A DNA stretch of 64,000 nucleotides from Streptomyces sp. NBC_00704 (GTDB taxonomy: Bacteria; Actinomycetota; Actinomycetes; Streptomycetales; Streptomycetaceae), in assembly GCF_036226605.1 (NCBI RefSeq), contig NZ_CP109000.1, positions 1-64,000 of the forward strand, given 5' to 3'. A program made the translations under genes and the position numbers. Position 1 is the first letter of the stretch. The number at the start of each line of letters is the position of its first letter. This document shows, piece by piece, positions 1-8,291 of the stretch. Under the pieces are notes generated by a model. It had not been told where the DNA came from. It saw only the letters and a list, made by a program, of their open reading frames with translations, and ran no database searches.

Positions 1-150
1 CGCGGTGACCGCGTCCTCGCCGTAGAGGCGGTGGCCGCCGTTGCTGCGTTCCGGTTCGGCCAGCAGGCCGCGCCGCTCGTAGTAGCGCAGCGTCTGGATG
101 TTCACCCCGGCCGCCTCCGCGACCTGCCCGCTGCGCAGACCCGTGCTCAC
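1..150 (-). CDS. MerR-family transcriptional regulator, N-terminal part (runs off the window)
   Basis: The first 50 residues are visible from a GTG at 150; the rest lies outside the window. They contain the MerR winged-helix signature: a GQVAEAAGV helix, then TLRYYERRGLL and a GGHRLYGEDAV stretch. Family knowledge: MerR proteins bind a long spacer promoter and activate on binding metal, drug or redox signals. The GTG overlaps the TGA of the upstream small gene (GTGA at 147-150), so the two are probably translationally coupled. The ligand cannot be told because the effector domain is missing. Confidence 0.82.
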   Translation of the reverse strand, partial: MSTGLRSGQVAEAAGVNIQTLRYYERRGLLAEPERSNGGHRLYGEDAVTA

Positions 151-500
151 CGCTGCTCCCGGGCAGCGGCCGTCTGTGCGGCCAGGGCGTCCAGGACCGC
201 CTCGTGCGCCTGGTCCACCGAGATGTCCAGACGGAGCAGGTCCTGGCCGGGGGTGGTGGTGAAGGTGAAGAACGAGCAGCAGCCGCTCTCGCGTTCCACC
301 AGGTCCCGCACCCGCTCTTCCACACCTTCTCCGCCGGCCAGGTCAAGGCGCAGACTGAGCGGCTGGGGCCTCGACATGGAGGTCAGCCGCTCGGAGAACA
401 GCGCGTCCCACTCCGCGACCCGCAGGGGCCGCTCCTCGGGGGGCAGCGTGCAGGACTGCGGCACCCACGCCAGGTCGTTCATCGCGCTCACTCCCGTCAT
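147..500 (-). CDS. Small conserved protein with a vicinal cysteine pair, coupled to MerR
   Basis: A 117-residue soluble protein with no signal peptide or membrane segment. Around residue 73 it has ESGCCSFF, a vicinal Cys-Cys in a hydrophobic context, and near residue 16 a SCTLPPEERPLR stretch. I do not recognise a named domain. The stop codon overlaps the GTG of the downstream MerR gene. A vicinal cysteine pair next to a MerR gene would fit metal or thiol chemistry, but that is inference. The start at 500 is an ATG; a second ATG six codons in is possible. Confidence 0.72.
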   Translation of the reverse strand: MTGVSAMNDLAWVPQSCTLPPEERPLRVAEWDALFSERLTSMSRPQPLSLRLDLAGGEGVEERVRDLVERESGCCSFFTFTTTPGQDLLRLDISVDQAHEAVLDALAAQTAAAREQR

Positions 501-579
501 CGCGTCCCCTGGGCGGGGACATCACCGACGGTAAACCTGTACCTGGGTACCGGATGCAAGCTCGTGAGCATGCGCCTGG

Positions 580-795
580 TCATTCGTGGCGGGCGAGCTT
601 GGCCGCGGAGACGAGCAGGATCGCGGCAAGCGCCGGGATGAGCACCAAGTCTGAGAACATACCCAGAAGCAGCCCGCCCAGCACGGCACCGGCGATCGAG
701 CCGGCGGCCATCACCATGGTGAAGCGCAGGTTGGCACCGAGCACCGCGAAGCTGCCGTCACGGCTGTAGCGGGCGAAGGCCACCAGCGGCGGCTG
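580..795 (-). pseudogene. TauE/SafE-type permease, C-terminal fragment
   Basis: The frame reads PPLVAFARYSRDGSFAVL, a hydrophobic AAGSIAGAVLGGLLLGM segment and a second LVLIPALAAILLVSAAKL segment. This is the last two-helix portion of the sulfite-exporter (TauE/SafE) family. About 70 residues remain of a family usually 250-270 long. No start or earlier helices precede it; the frame continues upstream into unrelated sequence abutting the next gene. I read it as a 5'-deleted relic. A different intact TauE-type gene lies at 38510-39325. Confidence 0.65.
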
Positions 796-841
796 ACCAC
801 GCGCTGATCCGCCTGGCCATCATCAGGGCCAAGGGGCTCGG

Positions 842-1993
842 TCAGCGGCGGCGGAGTTCCTCGGACCAGTGCCGGAGCTGGTCTTCGAGGTTGAGGTTGT
901 CGCCGCGAGCCACGGTCTGCAGCAACTGCGCGCACACGGTCGCTTCGGCTGCAAGGCCGACCGGACTGCCCAGGACGGGGAAGGCGTCGTGGACCCGGGC
1001 GGCGACGTCCTCCTGGAGCAGCGAGTAGGCGTAGAGCGTGGCGGCGTCGAATCCCTCCGGAGCGCGCCCCCATCCCTCCCAGTCCAGAAGCCGCAGCGGC
1101 GCCGCGGTGAGGTTTACCCAGTGCAGGTCGGAGTGGGCGGCGGTCCAGCGGGTCACGGCCGGGGCCGGGATGCCCACGAACTCGGGGATCGCCCGGTCCA
1201 TGTACTGCTGCCGTACGGCGACGCGGTCGGTGTCGACGGCCGCCACCTTCTCCAGCGTCCCGGCGAGGTCCTCCCACCAAGAGTCGGGTAGCTGGAGGTC
1301 GCGCTGGAGGACCGGGTCGTCAGACAGGACCGGCTCATCGACGCGGGCCGACAGTTCCGCCCGGTAGGCGGTGGTGTCGTCGACGGTGTCGTGGACGGCC
1401 AGGAGGGCGGGCGTCTCCGTGGCAGGAGCAGGGTCATGGGCGACGTCGTAGTCGCGGGCGAAGCGGTTGGCCTCGAGAGCCGAGCCGGACATGCTGTGCA
1501 GCCAGAACCCGTAGGCGACCGACTCCATCTGCTCTGGCGACAGGTACAACACATGCCGGTTCGTGCCCTGCTCGCGCCGGGCCCCGCGCACCCGCTCCGC
1601 CAGCCCGGACGCAGGCGGCACCCGCAATTGGTCGGCGAGGGCGACGAACAGACGCAGCGCGGTCATCTGCGCCGGGATCAGCTCCACCCGTCGCAGCCCC
1701 GGCCCGGGGTCGTCCGGGGCGGGCTGGGGACGTAGACGGCTGTAGACGAGAAGGGCATGACCGCACGGGGTCGGACGCGCCGCCCATCGCACGGGACGGC
1801 CCTCCCACGCCGACAACTCCGCACGGTCCTCGCGGCCCGCCAGCTCCACCAGTCCCCGCCCGGCGAGGTTGAACACGCGCTGCTTGACCGGGCGCAGGTC
1901 CCCATCCAAGGCCCAGCCATGGCCGGCTGTCTCCTGCCGGTCGGCCACCTCCCGCAGCACCGCTACGGCCCTGTCATCGTGCAACGTCCCCAC
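842..1993 (-). CDS. Chimeric protein: DUF6417-like N-terminal half fused to phosphotransferase C-lobe
   Basis: One open frame of about 383 residues. The first 180 or so match what I recall of the DUF6417 family: a winged-helix-like start, then RLFVALADQLRVPP and EQMESVAYGFWLHS. The C-terminal half resembles the catalytic lobe of aminoglycoside-phosphotransferase-like kinases: HSDLHWVNL (H-x-D-x4-N loop) followed by LLDWEGWG. The kinase N-lobe, with the ATP-binding lysine and P-loop, is not visible. The join lies near residue 190 (about position 1420). It looks like an in-frame fusion of two truncated genes, so kinase activity is doubtful. The start could be TTG 1999, GTG 1993 (chosen) or TTG 1984. 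Confidence 0.7.
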   Translation of the reverse strand: MGTLHDDRAVAVLREVADRQETAGHGWALDGDLRPVKQRVFNLAGRGLVELAGREDRAELSAWEGRPVRWAARPTPCGHALLVYSRLRPQPAPDDPGPGLRRVELIPAQMTALRLFVALADQLRVPPASGLAERVRGARREQGTNRHVLYLSPEQMESVAYGFWLHSMSGSALEANRFARDYDVAHDPAPATETPALLAVHDTVDDTTAYRAELSARVDEPVLSDDPVLQRDLQLPDSWWEDLAGTLEKVAAVDTDRVAVRQQYMDRAIPEFVGIPAPAVTRWTAAHSDLHWVNLTAAPLRLLDWEGWGRAPEGFDAATLYAYSLLQEDVAARVHDAFPVLGSPVGLAAEATVCAQLLQTVARGDNLNLEDQLRHWSEELRRR

Positions 1994-2427
1994 CCCCAAG
2001 CCACGGGATCACTCGTCCGCGTTGAGCGGTCCCAGCAGGGCAACGGGCGCCGGGGCGCTCAGGTCACTGCCGCCAGCGCGCGTGTGTGGCCGCGCCGTCG
2101 TCAGAGGCCGGCGTTCGCGATGCGGCGGATCCTTTCGCGCAAGCGGAAGCGCGGGATTGTCCGCGGCACGGTCGGCGACTTCAGAGGGTGGCTGGTCTGC
2201 ATCGCTCCTCTGGGAATCGTGAGCGGCAGATGATCAACAGCGCCGTATCGGCCAACCCGCACCAACGTCCTGGTCCTGTCCGGACAACGGGGCGACCCGG
2301 GCGCCGGGCGCGTCCCACCCTGACCGGACTGCCCGGCGATCACCGCACCGGCCTGATCCGCCGCCGCACCCTGGACGGTGTGCTGGGCGATCCCACCCAG
2401 CACCACCGCGAGCACCCTGTACGGGAA

Positions 2428-2781
2428 CTACCAGAGGTCGATGGGGACTGTCCGCGACCGCTCCCACAGCGGGCGGGCATGCCCAGTCCCCTCGCAATGA
2501 AAGCACTGGCCAGCCACGGGTGTGCGGGCGCCGGGAGTGCTGATGCCGAGGGTGCCGATGGATTCCCGCAGGAACTTGGTGAGGCCTGCGATGTGGCCGG
2601 TGTGCAGCGCCAGTTACTGCCGCCTGCCGACCGTGACCTCCAGCTCGATGTCGGGCACGAGAGCGAACTCGCCGATCCGACTGTCCCCGGAGAGGCCGCG
2701 CGTCACCATATTGATCAGTGCCTGTTTCTGAACTCACCCGCTACCAAAGCGAGTTGCTCGGCAGTCAAGGGTTGCTCCTGA
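2428..2781 (-). pseudogene. Decayed gene of unknown family in a 0.8-kb gene-poor stretch
   Basis: Between the chimera start (1993) and the lipoprotein start (2802) there is no intact gene. On the minus strand the text QPLTAEQLALVAGEF continues, after a frame change near 2720, as ALINMVTRGLSGDSRIGEF and ELEVTVGRR. A TAA stop follows, and then LALHTGHIAGLTKFLRES. The pieces read as one protein broken by a frameshift and a stop. I do not recognise the family. From 2000 to 2427 I see nothing convincing. Confidence 0.35.
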
Positions 2782-2801
2782 TTGCAGAGTTGGGGGTATG
2801 G

Positions 2802-3327
2802 ATGAGACGGCGACGGTTGCTGCGTGGGACTGCCTGCGCTGGGCTGGTGAGCGTTCTCGTCGCGGGGACGGGATGCACGGGCCTTTCGCAGGGGGCAGAA
2901 GGGCCAGCCATGTCGGCCGCTGCCCGGTCCTACCTGTCGAAGGTGTTGGACATCATGGAGAAGAATGCGCTCCTGCGCCATCAGGTCGAGTGGACAGAGG
3001 TACGCCGCCAGGCGTTCTCGCAGGCCCGGGCCGCGCAGAAGCCATCAGACACCTACGACGCGATCCGCTCCGCCCTTCGGACAGTCGGCCACGGGCACAG
3101 TTCCTTCGTCGAACCCAACCAGGTGGCAAAGAGGATCGAAGCTCCGCCCGACTCCTCCTTCCGAGGGCCGGAGGCTCGCTCGCTGGGGGGTCACCTGGCC
3201 TACGTGTCACTCCCCGCGGTACAGGGATCTGACGCGGTGTACGAGCGGTATGTGCGGCAAGGCCGTGAGGCGGTCGCTAAGGCTGACCGTCCGGGGGCGT
3301 GCGGCTGGGTCGTGGACCTGCGCCATA
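2802..3327 (+). pseudogene. S41-type (tail-specific) peptidase lipoprotein, 3' truncated
   Basis: The ATG at 2802 opens RRRRLLRGTACAGLVSVL ending in a lipobox-like AGTGC, a lipoprotein signal peptide. The next 150 residues resemble the N-terminal part of Streptomyces S41 peptidases (YLSKVLDIMEKNALLRHQV; LRTVGHGHSSFVEP) up to GWVVDLR. In the family this is followed by a glycine-rich GGNxGG motif and then the catalytic Ser. Here it stops at about 3325, where sequence from a gene on the other strand begins. All catalytic residues are lost. Confidence 0.75.
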
Positions 3328-3537
3328 GCCGTCGTAGCCCGCTACAAGTTCACCGCGCAGGGCATGTTCCGCGAGACGGCCGAACATTCTCGCGTTGTCG
3401 GTGAGATGCGCGAGGACGTGGCTGCGTGACCAACCCGGAAGGGCGGATGCCTCGGTGACCTGCTGGTCGCTCAGTCCGGCCACGAGCCTTTCCAGTGTCC
3501 GGTGGGCTTCGATCACTGCTGCGACAGGAGGTTGCAT
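3325..3537 (-). pseudogene. Mycothiol-dependent maleylpyruvate isomerase-type N-terminal domain, truncated
   Basis: From the ATG at 3537 the frame reads AAVIEAHRTLERLVAGLSD, then ALPGWSRSHVLAHLTDNARM, the opening helices of the MDMPI_N/DinB-like metal-binding domain (the His in HVLAHL is a usual ligand). After about 70 residues, at YDGY, it runs into the truncated S41 peptidase gene in antiparallel orientation. The remaining helices and C-terminal domain are missing. A deletion or inversion joining the 3' sides of two genes explains both truncations. Confidence 0.72.
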
Positions 3538-3548
3538 GACCCTCCGTC

Positions 3549-4058
3549 CTACAGGGCCGGGCTCTGGTTGAGGACTGCCGGGGCCTGGGCAGCGAGTTCC
3601 TTCAGTGGTTCACCGCTCAGCCGACATACCGTCCACTCGTTCAGCAGCTCCACGCCGAGCGACTTGTAGAAGTCGATCGTCGGTTCGTTCCAGGCCAGGA
3701 CCCACCACTCGAAGCGCTCGTAGCCGTTCTGTTGACAGATCGCGGCCAATGAGGCGAGCAGAGCCTTGCCATGTCCTCCACCTCGGGCGTGCGACCGCAC
3801 GTAGAGGTCCTCCAGGTGCATGCCGCGCGTGCCGGTCCAGGTCGAGAAGCGGGGGAACCACAGGGCATAGCCCACGGCCCGCCCCGTCTCATCGTCCTCA
3901 GCGATCAGTGCGGAAGCAGCGGGGTGTTCTCCGAACAGCGCGTCGCGGAGCTGCTCCTGGGTTGCTTGGGCCTGCTCGGCAGCCCGTTCGTACTCAGCGA
4001 GTTCGCGGATCATCGCGCGGATCTCCGCGATGTCGTCCACAGTGGCGGCCCGGATCAT
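3549..4058 (-). CDS. GNAT-family N-acetyltransferase (diamine-acetyltransferase-like)
   Basis: A 169-residue single-domain GNAT protein starting IRAATVDDIAEIRAMIREL. Motif A, the acetyl-CoA pyrophosphate loop, is HARGGGHGKALL after LEDLYVRS; the C-terminal NEPTIDFYKSLGVELLNEW is the usual motif B region. LEDLYV and FEWWVLAWN are typical of spermidine/diamine or small-molecule acetyltransferases; the substrate is not deducible. It is monocistronic, ending 11 bases from the MDMPI relic. Two ATGs are possible, 4058 (chosen by family alignment) and 4070; neither has a strong ribosome site. Confidence 0.85.
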   Translation of the reverse strand: MIRAATVDDIAEIRAMIRELAEYERAAEQAQATQEQLRDALFGEHPAASALIAEDDETGRAVGYALWFPRFSTWTGTRGMHLEDLYVRSHARGGGHGKALLASLAAICQQNGYERFEWWVLAWNEPTIDFYKSLGVELLNEWTVCRLSGEPLKELAAQAPAVLNQSPAL

Positions 4059-4228
4059 GCCGGAGATCATCGGCCACCGTACCGAGCCGTGTCCACCCGA
4101 TTCCGCGCCTTCTCCGCGGCGTGAACCCGACGGTGGTCTTCGCCTCGACGGGGGATCTGCGGAACACGTCCGCAGCTGGGCCGACAAGAGCCTTGCGGCG
4201 CATCAACACGCTTGTCGATGCTGCCTCG

Positions 4229-4674
4229 ATGATGACTTCCGTCGTTGCGTTCGTCGGTGCGGCCTTCCTGGTCGCCATGGTCCCAGGGCCAAGCACGGTC
4301 GTGATCCTGCGCCGAGCGGTGGTGAACGGCCGGAGGACCGGCATGGCCACGGTCCTGGGTAACGAGTGCGGGGTGCTGCTGTGGGGCCTGGCCGCGGCCT
4401 TCGGTCTCTCCGCCCTACTGCTGGCCTCGCAGGTCACCTACGACGTCATCCGGATCGTCGGCGCCGCGGTGTTGCTGTGGATGGGAGCGCGTGCCTTGTG
4501 GCAGTCGAGGCGAGCTGGACAACCGGATCAGGGACCAGCGGAAACAGCCGCGGTGTCGCTTCGGCGGGCGTACTGGCAGGGCCTCGTCACCAACTTCGCC
4601 AATCCGAAGGCCGGCGTGTTCGCCGTGTCCTTCCTGCCGCAGTTCGTGCCGCATGGAGCCCTGGCTTTGTTAGT
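4229..4674 (+). pseudogene. LysE/RhtB-type amino-acid exporter, 3' truncated
   Basis: From the ATG pair at 4229/4232 the frame encodes an N-terminal membrane helix with the LysE hallmark VAMVPGPSTVVILRRAV. Two more hydrophobic segments (LLWGLAAAFGLSALLLAS; IRIVGAAVLLWMGARALW) and the NPKAGVFAVSFLPQF motif follow. Homology ends at ALALLVSYGF near 4670, and unrelated codons run to a stop at 4747. About 150 of the usual 205 residues remain, so the last helices are missing. The following 120 bases contain no gene and may be the scar of a lost element. Confidence 0.75.
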
Positions 4675-4796
4675 GAGTTACGGGTTCTGGCACAGATCTT
4701 GGGGACCGGTCGCAGAGGGTGACAGTGTCGTTCGATTGAAAGGGTGATCACGAGCCCGGCTGTCCGGCTCGAGCACTCACCTCGTAGCCTCCGCGT

Positions 4797-5345
4797 ATGA
4801 CTGCTGATCCGTTCCAGTGCCGCTGCGTCCTCTGCCATGACTACGGTGACCGAGACGAAGCGGACTGCATGGATCTGACGATCAGCGAGAACGTGCAGCG
4901 GCACGGATGGCACGTCGTGATGGTTCCCGAGGACGACATCGGTCCTGGATTCGCCTACACGATCGGCCTCGCGCACACTCACAGCGCACCTGAACCGGCC
5001 ATGTTCGGACTCGATATCCACGTCATGCACCGCATTCTCAACAGGCTCGGAGAGAAGTCCGCCGCAGGCGCTGTACTGGCTGACGGCCAGAGACATCCTG
5101 ACGTTGTCGACGGTCACCAAGTCGCGCTCATGCGGGTTGATCTGCGCTGGTACCGGACTTTCTTCGGACAGGCCATCGGGTTCTACCGGCGGCCTCCTTT
5201 CCCTGTGCTGCAAGTTGCGTGGCCTGACGCGGATAACCGATTTCACTGGGACGAACTGGCTGAGGTGAGGCATCGGGGGTCACAGCCTCAGTTGTGGCTG
5301 CCACCGAGTGAGCACCCTGTCGGGATCTGGACGACCGAACTCTGA
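4797..5345 (+). CDS. DUF4262 domain-containing protein
   Basis: A 182-residue soluble protein matching DUF4262: ISENVQRHGWHVVMVPEDD then GFAYTIGLAHTHSAPEPAMFGL. The YTIGL...PE arrangement is the family signature. An N-terminal cluster CRCVLCHDYGD with three cysteines could bind metal. The C-terminal WPDADNRFHWDE is also typical. No biochemical function is established for this family. The gene stands alone, directly after the LysE relic. Confidence 0.85.
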   Translation: MTADPFQCRCVLCHDYGDRDEADCMDLTISENVQRHGWHVVMVPEDDIGPGFAYTIGLAHTHSAPEPAMFGLDIHVMHRILNRLGEKSAAGAVLADGQRHPDVVDGHQVALMRVDLRWYRTFFGQAIGFYRRPPFPVLQVAWPDADNRFHWDELAEVRHRGSQPQLWLPPSEHPVGIWTTEL

Positions 5346-5379
5346 CTCCGTGCCGGCCAAGCAACACCGTGGCGAGAAG

Positions 5380-5920
5380 CTACTGGAGCAAGATCATCTT
5401 GCGGAGCAGCTCGAATCCGGCTCGGCCGTAGAGTTGCCGCTTGATCTTCTTGATGCGGTTCACGGCGCCCTCGATGCTGCCGGAGCTCCAGTCCAGGCTG
5501 AGCCCGGCTGTCACAGCGTCGAGATCCCGGAGCAGGTGGAGCGCGAAGCCAGTGAGGCCGGGTAACTGTTGGCCTCGACTGCGTCGATCCAGGCAGGGAG
5601 CGTGGAGCCGAGGCGGTCGGTGAGTATCTCGCCGAAGTCGTGGACATGCCCGGCGGCCTTGTCCAGTTCGGGGCAGCGGGCCAGGACGTCCTTCATGCCA
5701 GCGCGGTCGTCCTCGCTCAGCGCGCTGGGGTGCCGGGTGAGCCAGCCGGTCACCTGCCGCACCGTAGGCGGCCGGGGCGGCGCCTCGGACGGAGCGCCAC
5801 GCAACGTGGCGATGTGCGCGCGGACCATGCCGTAGGTCAACTGACGACCGGCTGGTCGCAGGAACTCGTCGGCGGCACTCTGTCCGGCCTGGTCCTCTCC
5901 GACCGTCTCCGATCTCGACT
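5380..5920 (-). pseudogene. ISL3-family transposase, C-terminal remnant with frameshift
   Basis: The last part reads LTGFALHLLRDLDAVTAGLS, then SSGSIEGAVNRIKKIKRQL and YGRAGFELLRKMILLQ before the stop, the C-terminus of ISL3 transposases including the catalytic Glu in SIEGAVNRIK. The upstream stretch (PTVRQVTGWLTRHPSAL, VHDFGEILTDRLGSTLPAWI) is in another frame, shifted near 5565. The N-terminal zinc finger and first catalytic Asp residues are absent. No inverted repeats were found, so this is a dead fragment. Confidence 0.72.
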
Positions 5921-6028
5921 CTCCCTCGGACCGGCATGGGTCCCCTTCCGCCCGAGCTACCTGTGGATTCCCCCATGCCACGACGTGATCCACGCCGTCC
6001 ACAGCGGCGGAAGCCTTGTGCACTCCAG

Positions 6029-6480
6029 ATGATGAACGGCGCCAGCTGGAGGGCGCCCCTCGGCTGGACCGTGTCGGAGCCCAGTGGCCCGCTCGAGCCG
6101 TTTTCCGTCGACGTGGTGCCGCTCGACACCCGGCGCTCGGGCGTACCGCTGACGCGCCGGGAGGAGGCCCGCCTGGCGGCCGCCACCAACGAGGCGTTCG
6201 GGAGGCTCATCACCGCCGGCATCGACTTCGCCGTTCTGGCAGTCACCGCGCCCAAGGGCCCGATCACCTTCGGGCCCGCCCTCAAGTCGAAGGACGACGT
6301 GCTCCGTGAGCGCGCCGAGGCCGTGATCCGGCAGTGGGAGGCCGACGGTCGCCCACTCAGCGTGATCTATCTGCCAGAGCCGATCAAGTTCCGGTCGACG
6401 CCCGGCGCCTGGATCGACACGGCCGCGCTCGAGAAGGAGCTCCGCCGCCGGTGCCGCCTCGTCCTGGATGCGACGGTCGT
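6029..6480 (+). pseudogene. Unrecognised gene, probably 3' truncated
   Basis: From the ATG at 6029 the frame encodes about 150 residues with good codon bias: VDVVPLDTRRSGVPLTRREE, FAVLAVTAPKGPITFGPALK, a charged DDVLRERAEAVIRQWEADGR and PEPIKFRSTPGAWIDTAALE. I know no family. The frame stays open to 6730, but from 6481 it lies antisense to a well-supported lipoprotein gene and its composition changes, so the real 3' end seems replaced. No membrane segment or signal peptide is visible. Confidence 0.45.
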
Positions 6481-7254
6481 TCAGCGACTCTGCAACGCAA
6501 TGAGGATGTCGGCTTGTGACTTCATCATGGCGGGGTCCGCCTGCGGCATGAACGTGCGCTTTTTCGACGCCGGGAGCTGGCTGCCGATGTCGGCGTCCGC
6601 CACGGCGGTAACGGTCGCCTCGCCTGCCCGGACGGTTGTGATCAAGGAATACGTATCGGACGTGAACCCGTCGAGGTCGACCGTCCAGTGCATCCGGAAA
6701 CTCACCGAGGTGTCGCCCAGCGCGTCCTGACTCGCCACGCGTTCGATGTCCGCAGTCGCGGGCGTGCCGTCCGAGCCCATGAAGGCCGACGACGGGCAGG
6801 CCGTCAGAGCCTTGTTCAAGGAAGCCAGGTAAGCCTCCGCGCCTTCTGGGCGGAAGCTGGAGAACGTGAGGGTCTCGGTCGGCGGGGCGAAACCGGAAGA
6901 CGATATAGGGACCCAGGCGCTGGCGGCGGACGTGGTGGGAGTGCCGGCATGTGCATTCCAGAGCGGTAGGCACGCTTCAGGCTTCACACGTGAGACGCCT
7001 GGTCCGGCGGCGGCGCTCGACTTGGGCGTGCCGGTGACCCTGTAACCCGGCAGAGCCCCCTCCACTGGCAGCGCGGCCGCCAACTCGGCAGCGCCGAGTG
7101 GGCGCGCGCCCGCAGACGGTGTCCTCGAACGATCGGAAGACGTCCCCGACCGGGGTTCCGTATCGTCCGGCCCTGAAGAACAGCCTCCGACGAGAAGAAA
7201 CAGGGCGCCGGCTGCTGCCAGGGCCAAGGAGGAACGATCTCGGTTCGGCCACAT
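6481..7254 (-). CDS. Secreted lipoprotein, DUF-type solute-binding-like
   Basis: A 257-residue protein starting at the ATG at 7254, preceded by GGGGAT at good spacing. The N-terminus WPNRDRSSLALAAAGALFLL ends in a lipobox VGGC (Cys near residue 25), so it should be lipid-anchored outside the membrane. A Ser/Thr/Pro-rich linker follows, then a domain with LPGYRVTGTPKSS, a CLPLW segment and VASQDALGDTSVSFRMHW. It resembles Streptomyces lipoproteins of unknown function. It is monocistronic and divergent from the sigma-factor gene at 7686. Confidence 0.82.
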   Translation of the reverse strand: MWPNRDRSSLALAAAGALFLLVGGCSSGPDDTEPRSGTSSDRSRTPSAGARPLGAAELAAALPVEGALPGYRVTGTPKSSAAAGPGVSRVKPEACLPLWNAHAGTPTTSAASAWVPISSSGFAPPTETLTFSSFRPEGAEAYLASLNKALTACPSSAFMGSDGTPATADIERVASQDALGDTSVSFRMHWTVDLDGFTSDTYSLITTVRAGEATVTAVADADIGSQLPASKKRTFMPQADPAMMKSQADILIALQSR

Positions 7255-7685
7255 GCAGATCCCCATCATGAAGTGTCGAATGGCACGGAGTGTACGCACT
7301 GATCAACTTGCGCCTGCCGGTCATGTGGCGGGCATCGTCCGTCGTCGAGGAGAGCGGTGCACGATATGTCCCGTCGCCAGGGCGGGACTTCGCTTACGAC
7401 CGGGCTGCGCGACGGGAGGTGTGGTCGTCGTCGCCTGATCACCTGTCCATGATCGGACCCGCTGCGCCGGTCCGGAGAAAGTTGCGCGACTGCTCCTCGA
7501 TCTTCTGATTCCGGGCGCGGCCGGCAAGGAGACGGCGCAGGCGGCGGCAACAGCGGCGGCGGAGCCGGAGCCCGCCGCGCCCTCCGACTGAGTCCGGCCG
7601 TGAACCCTTTCGGGGGCTGCGGGTAATGAGGGGTGTCGCCCATCGACCGATGAGGTGACAGCCCGTCGACAGACACGGAGACCGT

Positions 7686-8291
7686 GTGAACAGTCCACCC
7701 GCCAGATCCGGCGACGACGCCCGCGTCATCGCCGACTCCCTGGACCGCCCCGAGCTCTTCGGCGAGCTCTACCAGCGGCACGCGGCCGTGATCCACCGGT
7801 ACGCGGCCCGTCGGCTGGGCGAGGAGGCGGCCGAGGACATCACCGCCGACACCTTCCTGAGCGCGTTCCGCACGCGCAGGCGCTACGACCTGGCGCGTCG
7901 CGACGCCCGCCCCTGGCTGTACGGCATCGCCGCCAACCTCATCGGGAAGCAGCGCCGTGCCGAGGTCCGGGCGCTGCGCGCGCTCGCCCGCACCGGACTC
8001 GACCCGGTGGCCGCGTCCTGGACCGACCGCAGTGACAGCCGGGTCACCGCCCACGCCGCCCACGGGCTGCTGGCCGGTGCGCTGGCCGGGCTGTCGCGGG
8101 GCGACCGGGACGTCCTGCTGCTGGTCGCCTGGGCCGACCTCGGCTACCAGGAGGTCGCCGAGGCCCTGTCCATCCCGGTGGGCACGGTGCGCTCACGCCT
8201 CAACCGGGCCCGCAGGAAGGTCCGTCACACCCTCGGGGGAGCCGACCCCACCCTCGTACACGACGCCACGGAGATGATCGGCCATGGATGA
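7686..8291 (+). CDS. ECF-type RNA polymerase sigma factor
   Basis: A 201-residue sigma-70 family protein. Region 2 is at about residues 20-90 (ELYQRHAAVIHRYAARRLGE, DITADTFLSAFRTRRRYD, ARPWLYGIAANLI); region 4 is at about 130-185 (LSRGDRDVLLLVAWADLGYQ, then VAEALSIPVGTVRSRLNRAR). The GTG start at 7686 has GGAG upstream. It overlaps the downstream CU044_5270-type gene by eight bases, indicating translational coupling. In actinobacteria this pair is usual, with the partner acting as a membrane-linked anti-sigma-like protein. The 430-base upstream gap (7255-7685) shows no gene and must hold both divergent promoters. Confidence 0.92.
   Translation: MNSPPARSGDDARVIADSLDRPELFGELYQRHAAVIHRYAARRLGEEAAEDITADTFLSAFRTRRRYDLARRDARPWLYGIAANLIGKQRRAEVRALRALARTGLDPVAASWTDRSDSRVTAHAAHGLLAGALAGLSRGDRDVLLLVAWADLGYQEVAEALSIPVGTVRSRLNRARRKVRHTLGGADPTLVHDATEMIGHG

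Noticed and set aside
6481..6730. C-terminal extension of the plus-strand gene at 6029
   Set aside because: It is fully antisense to a lipoprotein gene with signal peptide and ribosome site, and composition changes at 6481.
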